A DNA stretch of 64,000 nucleotides, taken from Shewanella sp. OPT22 (GTDB taxonomy: Bacteria > Pseudomonadota > Gammaproteobacteria > Enterobacterales > Shewanellaceae). The position numbers were made by a program, and so were the translations under genes. Location of the stretch: the NCBI RefSeq assembly GCF_004168585.1, contig NZ_PGVH01000043.1:299431-363430 (forward strand). The letters run 5' to 3'. Positions 57,946 to 64,000 of the stretch are shown piece by piece (positions within the stretch are counted from its first letter, which is position 1; each line of letters opens with the position of its first letter). The notes under the pieces were generated by a model. That model saw only the letters and a list, made by a program, of their open reading frames with translations. It did not search any database and was not told the DNA's origin.

Positions 57946-59298
57946 ATGGATGAAAGCGTTCCACGGTCAGAAAAAAATGATCTTCTATCTTTACCAATCA
58001 ATAGCTTATTGTGGCGATACTGTCTGCCAACAACAATATCAATGCTCGTCATTGGCGCCTATTATTTAATAGATGGTATTTTCATCGGTCACTATGTTGG
58101 TGAAGTAGGCTTAGAGGATGCTGTTTTATCATTCCCAATGCTCGGTTTCTTATATGCAACAGGCATACTTTTAGGAATGGGGTCATCTGCACTTGTCTCA
58201 ATTAAGATGGGGCAAAAACAGCACTCTGACATAGCTAAGATCATACAGACTGTATTTATACTTGTTGTCGCTTCCTCACTGTTTTATATAATCTTTGGGA
58301 CACTGTTTACTGAAAAAATCCTACTTGCCATTGGCGTTTCGGAACAAACCGTTGAAATGTCACATTCATATATTTATTGGCATTTTGCTTTAGCGTTTTG
58401 CCCAATAGCGTCTTGGACTTATACGACTTTATTACGAAATGATAATAAGCCAACGTTAGTCACTGTAATTCTTGTTACCGGCGGCATTCTGAATGTGATT
58501 TTTGATTGGTTATTTTTAGGTGTACTTGAACTAAGATTAACAGGTGCGGCACTTGCTTCTATGTTGGCGCAATTGATTACCGCAATTTGGGCTATATTCG
58601 CCCTTTCACAAACTAATTCCCCGTTAAAGTTTTCAATAACTCAACTTGGTTTTGACTTAAAACTAGCGATACAAATAATCATTAACGGAATTCCAAGTTT
58701 TTTAATGGAATTGTATTTATCCTTTATTATTGCAATCCATAATGCAGCTCTTTTATGGGTGGGGACTGCGATTCATATCACGGCATATAGCATCATTACC
58801 TATATAGAAGACTTCGCGTATTTATTGTTCTCAGGTATTGCTCTCGGAACGCAACCAATATTAAGTTTCAATATTGGAGCCAAACAATATCAACGTGTAA
58901 AAGAAACATTCTACAAGTCTGTCATTACGACCAGTCTTTTAGCAGTAATAATTTTGGTTCCAATTTATGTGTTCCCGCAAACAATCATTAAGGCTTTTTC
59001 TGGTAATGCTACTGATTTGCTTAATGTTGGTGTTACCAGCTTACATTATTATTTCTGGGCGCTTCCATTAGAGGCTATTTTACTTATTGCAACCGCTTTT
59101 TTTCAAGCTATTGGACAGTCAACAAAATCATCATTAGTCACCATATATAAACTCATTACTCTGAGTTTGTTCATGACGGTATTCTCATGGTCATTCGGTG
59201 TTCAAGGTGTTTGGTTTGTACTAGGGACAAGCAGTATGTTCGTCCTTATATGGGTATTTTGGCAATTTAATCGATTTATGCAAAACACCACTGTTTAA
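57946..59298 (+). CDS. MATE family efflux transporter
   Basis: This 450-residue membrane protein has 12 predicted transmembrane segments in two halves with the MATE pattern (PTTISMLVIGAYYLIDGIFIGHYVGEVGLEDAVLSFPM near 22-65, and AYSIITYIEDFAYLLFSGIALGTQPILSFNIGA near 280-312). Such transporters export cationic compounds using Na+ or H+. It ends 32 bp before the AdoMet decarboxylase gene, so it may export the polyamine product of that cluster. This link is inferred from position and cation preference of the family. Confidence 0.9.
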   Translation: MDESVPRSEKNDLLSLPINSLLWRYCLPTTISMLVIGAYYLIDGIFIGHYVGEVGLEDAVLSFPMLGFLYATGILLGMGSSALVSIKMGQKQHSDIAKIIQTVFILVVASSLFYIIFGTLFTEKILLAIGVSEQTVEMSHSYIYWHFALAFCPIASWTYTTLLRNDNKPTLVTVILVTGGILNVIFDWLFLGVLELRLTGAALASMLAQLITAIWAIFALSQTNSPLKFSITQLGFDLKLAIQIIINGIPSFLMELYLSFIIAIHNAALLWVGTAIHITAYSIITYIEDFAYLLFSGIALGTQPILSFNIGAKQYQRVKETFYKSVITTSLLAVIILVPIYVFPQTIIKAFSGNATDLLNVGVTSLHYYFWALPLEAILLIATAFFQAIGQSTKSSLVTIYKLITLSLFMTVFSWSFGVQGVWFVLGTSSMFVLIWVFWQFNRFMQNTTV

Positions 59299-59330
59299 GT
59301 ACATATATTTGATAGGGAAAGTCAGTGTTT

Positions 59331-59742
59331 ATGGCAAAAGAAAAAGAACATGTGACCGAATATTTTTATCACCAGTGAAACTTTCACTTATGCTGGAAAT
59401 CACCTTCTTTTAGATGTTTGGGGAGCTAAGTTTCTAGACAATCATGATCAGCTTTTATCCATTCTCACTAAGGCTGTATTAGAATCGAATGCGACCGTAT
59501 TAGGTAATAATTTCCATTCATTTCCCGATAATGGCGTTACCGGAGTTATCACTCTTGCTGAGAGTCATATCTCAATCCATACATGGCCGAAAGCGGATCT
59601 TGCCACTATCGATATTTTTATGTGTGGCAACAGCTCACCTAACCTTGCCGTAGACTATATTTTAAAACATTTACAACCGAGTCGCTCTGAATTAGTTACA
59701 GTAAAAAGAGCCTTAACGGAGGTTCGTAATGAGGATGCATGA
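59331..59742 (+). pseudogene. speD: S-adenosylmethionine decarboxylase (SpeD-type), frameshifted
   Basis: Conceptually 136 residues. The ATG at 59331 opens MAKEKEHVTEYF and meets a TGA after 15 codons. Shifting by one base in the T5 run (59363-59367) restores a frame to 59742 that reads as a bacterial SpeD. With one T removed, the pyruvoyl-forming Ser78 (ESHISIHTWP), His83 and Cys98 have exactly the spacing of Thermotoga maritima SpeD (Ser63, His68, Cys83). It supplies decarboxylated AdoMet, the aminopropyl donor. The end overlaps speE1 by 14 bp. The catalytic core is intact, so the break may be recent, an assembly error or corrected by slippage. Confidence 0.85.
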
Positions 59743-60604
59743 ATATTACGTAAAAGGCTACGGTCGCTATTTTGATAATGAAAAAGTGCTCTATTCTGAA
59801 AATTCACAATTCCAATCGATTAAGGTTCTACAGAACCCGTACTTCGGTAAAGTTTTGGTGTTAGATAACATAGTACAACTCACTGAAAAAGATCACTTTG
59901 CTTACCACGAAATGATCACGGTTGTACCTTATGTGTTGCACGGAAATGTGAAAAATGTATTAGTCATCGGTGGCGGAGATGGTGGTGTTGTCGCTGAATT
60001 ATCTAAACTTGGCGTGTCAGATATAACTCTAGTCGATATCGATTCTAGTGTTTATAAAACCGTTACTCGTTTTATGCCTGATGTGATAGAAGGTATAAAT
60101 TTATCGAACGTAAAAATGTTGAATTGTTGTGGGGCTTCGTTTTTAAGTAATACCACCCAAAAATACGATTTAATTATTATCGACTCCACTGACTCTACCC
60201 AATTCACAAAACTTAGTGCCCCACTGTTTGATTCTGCATTTTATAAAAATATACAAGCTTCACTTACCGCTAATGGCATCGTTGTAGCGCAAGGAAATAC
60301 TTGTGAACTGAATGATTCTGTTCACAATAGATTTAAGCAAGCTCGACAAGCATTCGACAATAGCATTACTTATTATCGAACATACGTTCCTTCGTACGGT
60401 GGAGAAATGCTTTTTGCATTAATGTTCAACGATAAATCCAACTATACGAAACAAATGAGGAAAGAACATGTTAGGACTACTCTGGAAAGTTTCGATGCGG
60501 ATTATAAATACCTAAACGCAGACGTATTCACTTCCTCCTTTAGTCATCCCCAAATTGTTATAGAAGCTTTTGGTGAAAGCTATCAGCAAATCAAATTTAG
60601 TTGA
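59729..60604 (+). CDS. Spermidine synthase-like aminopropyltransferase, copy 1
   Basis: This 291-residue protein belongs to the SpeE family. The AdoMet/dcAdoMet-binding GGGDGG is at 81-86, the YHEM segment is at 59-62 (Tyr59, His60, Glu61), VDID at 102-105 binds the ribose, and the catalytic-type Asp155 is in IDSTDS. The usual Pro after this Asp is Ser here. It is followed by a co-linear paralogue 7 bp later, and a GGAGG ribosome binding site lies 6 nt upstream of the ATG. It would transfer an aminopropyl group from dcAdoMet to a diamine or polyamine. The acceptor is not known. Confidence 0.9.
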   Translation: MRMHEYYVKGYGRYFDNEKVLYSENSQFQSIKVLQNPYFGKVLVLDNIVQLTEKDHFAYHEMITVVPYVLHGNVKNVLVIGGGDGGVVAELSKLGVSDITLVDIDSSVYKTVTRFMPDVIEGINLSNVKMLNCCGASFLSNTTQKYDLIIIDSTDSTQFTKLSAPLFDSAFYKNIQASLTANGIVVAQGNTCELNDSVHNRFKQARQAFDNSITYYRTYVPSYGGEMLFALMFNDKSNYTKQMRKEHVRTTLESFDADYKYLNADVFTSSFSHPQIVIEAFGESYQQIKFS

Positions 60605-60611
60605 GGTGCCA

Positions 60612-61487
60612 ATGAGAATTCATGAAGATTATGTGCAAGGTTACGGTATATATTTTGATAATGAACGTTGCGTATATAAAACAGAAAGCCAGTTTCAAAC
60701 CATTGAAATCTACGACAATCAATATTTTGGTAAAATTCTTGTTTTAGACGGTGTTATACAACTAACAGAGAGAGATCATTTTACCTACCATGAAATGATA
60801 ACTGTCGTTCCTTACCTTTTACATAAAGGCATTGAAAGTGTTCTCATCATTGGTGGAGGAGATTGTGGTACATTAGCTGAATTGGCAAAACTTAACATTC
60901 TAGATCTAACACTCGTTGATATTGATGAAAAGGTATATGAGAGCATTTCAACTTACCTTCCTGAACTTAAAACCGGTATAAATTTTAATAACGTGAACAT
61001 GCTTACCGCATGCGGTGCAGATTTTATTAAAAATACTGATAAGAAGTTCGATCTTGTTATTATTGATTCGACGGACCCTACCGAAAGCAATCAGCTAAGC
61101 TCCCCATTATTTGACCGAAAGTTTTATCAAAATATAAGAGCACAACTAAATGAAGGCGGAATCCTTGTCGCTCAAGGTGGAATGTGTGAGCTTAATGATA
61201 CTGTTGCAAGACGATTTCAAGAAGCAAGTTTAACATTTGATAATAAAATAACCTATTACCACACCTGTGTTCCTTCCTATGGAGGGAAAATGTTGTTTGC
61301 TATGCTATTTAATGATTCTGATAAATACAGCCATACATTATCAAAACCTAAACTAATCACTAAATTCAATAACCTCAGCAATCAATATCAGTACATCAAT
61401 ACTGAGACACTTTTCTCTAGTTTTTGTCACCCTCAAATCACTATTAATACCTTTGGTGATAGTTACCAACAATTACATTTTGTTTAA
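60612..61487 (+). CDS. Spermidine synthase-like aminopropyltransferase, copy 2
   Basis: This second 291-residue SpeE-type protein aligns without gaps to copy 1 over most of its length, so it is a tandem duplicate. It keeps YHEM (59-62), VDID and IDSTDP (Asp155, Pro156), but the glycine loop reads GGGDCG (81-86) with Cys at residue 85. The start at 60612 is chosen because it follows a GAGG site by 5 nt and aligns with copy 1; an upstream in-frame start overlaps that gene. Two such enzymes could make spermine-type products in steps or use different acceptors. Confidence 0.9.
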   Translation: MRIHEDYVQGYGIYFDNERCVYKTESQFQTIEIYDNQYFGKILVLDGVIQLTERDHFTYHEMITVVPYLLHKGIESVLIIGGGDCGTLAELAKLNILDLTLVDIDEKVYESISTYLPELKTGINFNNVNMLTACGADFIKNTDKKFDLVIIDSTDPTESNQLSSPLFDRKFYQNIRAQLNEGGILVAQGGMCELNDTVARRFQEASLTFDNKITYYHTCVPSYGGKMLFAMLFNDSDKYSHTLSKPKLITKFNNLSNQYQYINTETLFSSFCHPQITINTFGDSYQQLHFV

Positions 61488-62838
61488 TGAGAGTAGCCGC
61501 CTAAGTGAAAACATCGATGTTCTCATTGTCGGAGCTGGCGTAGCTGGTTTATGGTCGGCAGTTAAACTCCAAGAAGCCGGTTATACCGTTCAAGTGATTG
61601 AAGCTAGCGATAGATTAGGTGGACGTCTCAAAGAAGGGACTCTTGATTCTCAAATCATTGATCTTGGTGGACAATGGATTGGAAAAAATCAAGAGCTTGT
61701 TTACCGAGTAATACAGCGCTACGGATTGAAAACCTACAAAACACCAACATTTGGTATCAACCTAGTAGAGCTTGAAAGTAAATTCTATGATGAACATGAT
61801 ATTACTGTAGAAGGCGGAAAAATAGCCTCTCAGGCAAATGAATTAATTAGCTACTGGGTCAAAAAAGTAAGTTGTGTCAAACCTAAAGATGTGAAGCTGT
61901 TAACTCAGCTATCCAAGCAATCATTCAACTCTTGGTTAACTGATAATGTAACTAACGACAACTTACGATCCTATCTCGCTTTTATTGTTCGCTCAATGTT
62001 AACAACTTCACCCTATAAAATTTCAGCTCTAGAGCTATTCAATAGCTTTCAAGTTAGCACAGTGCATGAGGAGCTTGATACAGTCGAAGGTGCATTAAAA
62101 GACTGTGTCCATGGTGGCCTTTATCAATTAATAAAATGTATGGTGAATGAAATAAATACACCTACTTTATTAAATTATCCAGTAACCAAAGTAATTCAGA
62201 CTCACTCTCACGTAAATGTCTTTTCTGGGAATAAACAATGGCAAAGTAAGAGGATCATTGTCACTGTTCCACCCAGCAGGCTCTCGAACATACTTTTTAT
62301 TCCTTCACTACCAGAGAAACAAAGTAAACATGTAAATTATATGAAAATGGGCAGCGTCATCAAGTTTTTTATTTCATACAAAAATCCTTTTTGGCGTAAA
62401 AAAGGTTATAGCGGGCACATATCACTCACAAGTCATTGCATTGATTCTGTTTATGACGTTACGCCTCCAAATTATAACGGAGGCATGCTCGCAATATTCA
62501 TCTGTGCTGAAAATGTAAATGCATTTTCAAAGAAAAATAAAGAGCAAAGAATTGTCGATATCACTGAAATTCTAGTTCAAAAATTAGGTAAAGCGGCACC
62601 TACATGGATCAGTTACAAAGAATGTAACTGGAAAAACGAACAATTTATTCATGGAGGATTTTACTGCACCCCTACAATTGGAGCGTCCTCAGAAATCAAT
62701 AAAGAACTTGCCAAACCTTTTGATAGAATCTATTGGGCCAGTACAGAGGTTGCACCAAAAAACATTGGGTTTGTGGATGGCGCACTGAACTCAGCTGAAG
62801 ATGCATGTAAGAACGTTATTGCAAGCTTTACCAATTAA
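61453..62838 (+). CDS. Flavin monoamine/polyamine oxidase-like protein
   Basis: This protein of about 461 residues has an N-terminal FAD-binding motif DVLIVGAGVAGLWSAVKLQEAG, followed by VIEASDRLGGRL and DLGGQWIG, and the C-terminal YWASTEVAPKNIGFVDGALNSAEDA segment of the amine oxidase family (PF01593). It would oxidise an amine, here likely the polyamine made by the two upstream enzymes. No secretion signal is present. The start is unclear: only TTG/GTG codons inside the speE2 end are in frame. An ATG overlapping the speE2 stop (TAATG, 61485-61489) is one frame off and would need one more base before about 61505. Confidence 0.85.
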   Translation: MVIVTNNYILFNESSRLSENIDVLIVGAGVAGLWSAVKLQEAGYTVQVIEASDRLGGRLKEGTLDSQIIDLGGQWIGKNQELVYRVIQRYGLKTYKTPTFGINLVELESKFYDEHDITVEGGKIASQANELISYWVKKVSCVKPKDVKLLTQLSKQSFNSWLTDNVTNDNLRSYLAFIVRSMLTTSPYKISALELFNSFQVSTVHEELDTVEGALKDCVHGGLYQLIKCMVNEINTPTLLNYPVTKVIQTHSHVNVFSGNKQWQSKRIIVTVPPSRLSNILFIPSLPEKQSKHVNYMKMGSVIKFFISYKNPFWRKKGYSGHISLTSHCIDSVYDVTPPNYNGGMLAIFICAENVNAFSKKNKEQRIVDITEILVQKLGKAAPTWISYKECNWKNEQFIHGGFYCTPTIGASSEINKELAKPFDRIYWASTEVAPKNIGFVDGALNSAEDACKNVIASFTN

Positions 62839-62850
62839 CCTTTATTTAAA

Positions 62851-63760
62851 TCAGTTACTAAAAACCTCATTAATCTCATCGGCATACTCCTCAACGAGCT
62901 CACTATTTTGAAAGTCATCATAAAGCCACATGAAGCCTCCCTTCACAGTATTTGGGCAATTCATTTTCCAATTACTTAATTGTTCAGCAACTTCTTCAGG
63001 ATTTTTCGTTGATGAAGATAATCCAGGATAAACAGGAACACCAAAGTCCCACGAACATGGGGCATTTCCAGTTCCGCCGGCATAAGCTTGTAAGTAAACT
63101 CTATCAACTGTGCCTGCTTTGTATTGATTAAGCTCTACAACTAAGCTTTTCCAGAACTCTTTTAATGCATATGGAACGATCGTAGTTTTAATTTCAAGAT
63201 CTGCCAGCATTTTATGAAATGCCACAGATGACTCAAGATCATACTCTGATTCATCATCATTATTGAGTGCTACTAGTGAAGGAAATTTATCTTTTAGTGC
63301 TTTGAAATTCATGTAAAGAATACTCCCCTTCCGGTACCACAAAATGCTTCAGAACAATTCACTAAAGCTTTGATATTCGAATAGGTCGGAGAACCAGCGG
63401 CACTTAAGCCAAATTCGAGCCTTACAATACTTGAATCAGGTTCACTTAGGCTTTTGAGATTACTAGAATAGTTAGGGTAAGTTTGATTTCCTATATAAGC
63501 ACCAGCAGAAATAATAGGAAACTCTTCATTGAAATTTAAGTCACCATTTTCATGGACATGGATTGTCCAGTTGATGAGTTCCCAAATCCTGATTTTTTTA
63601 GCTCAGGTAAAGAGGTTGAAGGTGTTATGTAAATGGGACCACCACCAAAAACAGCAGATGGTTTTTCTTCTTTTTTTAAGAATACATCAGTATCATCGCA
63701 TCCCGCCAAAATTACACATGAAAATAAAGATAACAAACAAGTTTTAACTATAGTTTTCAT
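62851..63760 (-). pseudogene. Frameshifted lipoprotein, glycoside-hydrolase-like
   Basis: Three overlapping minus-strand frames make up one protein of about 300 residues. Frame 1 (63760 down to about 63593) has a lipoprotein signal with lipobox LAGC. A minus-one change at the A7 run (63593-63599) gives frame 2 with IWELINWTIHVHENG and RLEFGLSAAGSPTYSNIKA. A second minus-one change near the GGGG at about 63324-63327 gives frame 3, SILYMNFKALKDKFPSL and GGFMWLYDDF. Read together this resembles a family of secreted proteins with a glycosidase-like barrel, with segments such as YLQAYAGG. The family recall is from memory and unverified. Adding one base at each site would mend the gene. Confidence 0.7.
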
Positions 63761-63819
63761 AATCAATTAAATTAAAAAATCATATAAAAACTATAGCTAA
63801 CAATTAAGAATATGTTGAA

Positions 63820-64000
63820 TTAGAACGTTTTTAAAAATGAAACCAGTTTTTCCACACCTGCTTTTGGCATCGCATTATAGATACTTGCACGCATACCTCC
63901 CACAAATCGATGACCTTTCAGTGCTACTAAATTTTCAGCTTCAGACTTTTTAATGAATTCATCATTTCGACTGTCATCATTGAGTTTAAAAGTCACATTC
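63820..64000 (-). CDS. serC: Phosphoserine aminotransferase, C-terminal end (partial)
   Basis: The minus strand at the right edge encodes the last 59 codons or so of a gene that continues beyond 64000. The segment [30 protein letters not shown] is characteristic of SerC, the PLP enzyme that makes O-phosphoserine. The same strand and direction as aroA (55692) fits the standard serC-aroA order, but 8.1 kb of other genes lie between here. The 5' part of the gene is outside the window. Confidence 0.9.
   Translation of the reverse strand, partial: NVTFKLNDDSRNDEFIKKSEAENLVALKGHRFVGGMRASIYNAMPKAGVEKLVSFLKTF

Noticed and set aside
55693-63819. Genomic island or prophage between aroA and serC
   Set aside because: No integrase, transposase, phage gene, flanking direct repeat or tRNA target was found; the block is reported only as a break in synteny.

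Overview
The window is AT-rich chromosomal DNA from a marine gammaproteobacterium, most likely an Alteromonadales member (Pseudoalteromonas/Colwellia/Psychrosphaera-like). The evidence is gene order (fadD-rnd, hisGDCBHAFI with an attenuator, tRNA Gly-Cys-Leu, cmk-rpsA-ihfB-lapA-lapB-pyrF), a thiD-thiE fusion, large TonB-dependent receptors and a DUF2058 protein. The genus is inferred; no rRNA is present. No transposase, integrase, phage gene or CRISPR array was seen.

Layout. 1-8 kb (minus strand): edge of a membrane protein gene, rnd, fadD, an alpha/beta hydrolase, an M50-like membrane protein, a small unknown protein, tsaB and the helicase gene yoaA. 8.1-15.4 kb (plus): a histidine operon behind a classic leader peptide with five consecutive His codons and a terminator, followed 26 bp later by a cytochrome P450 gene. 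16.9-23.6 kb (minus): a thiamine operon thiC-thiDE-thiF-thiS-thiG-thiH under a TPP riboswitch, with an unexpected small ORF between aptamer and thiC. 23.7-27 kb (minus): a kinase-like orphan, an AraC regulator and a membrane GGDEF protein with a degenerate AGDCF motif. 27.3-31.9 kb (plus): a TonB-dependent receptor and a beta-propeller phytase lipoprotein, probably a phytate-use pair. 32-33 kb: a Cys-rich EGKCG-repeat protein that looks like an HvfA-type RiPP metallophore precursor without adjacent modification genes, then a tRNA operon (minus strand) with a stringent-type promoter. 33-38.9 kb: an unknown acidic protein, AsmA-like protein, a small coiled-coil protein, a DTW-domain protein and pssA. 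39-47.4 kb: an accessory uptake/catabolic locus (IclR regulator, sodium symporter, large FAD oxidoreductase, TonB-dependent receptor) plus a cytochrome P460. 47.5-55.7 kb (minus): housekeeping genes DUF2058, an SDR, pyrF, lapB, lapA, ihfB, rpsA, cmk and aroA. 55.9-63.8 kb: a block lying between aroA and serC, which are normally adjacent. It holds an aromatic aminotransferase, mnmD, a MATE exporter, and a polyamine-type cluster (AdoMet decarboxylase, two tandem aminopropyltransferases, flavin amine oxidase), then a broken lipoprotein gene. The 3' end of serC closes the window.

Most noteworthy: (i) the orphan EGKCG RiPP-type precursor; (ii) the MATE-speD-speE-speE-amine oxidase cluster, which suggests synthesis, modification and perhaps export of an unusual polyamine; (iii) single-base disruptions concentrated in 59.3-63.8 kb (speD, the lipoprotein gene twice, perhaps the amine oxidase start), all at or near homopolymers, so decay, slippage or assembly error must be told apart; (iv) the small ORF placed between the TPP riboswitch and thiC.
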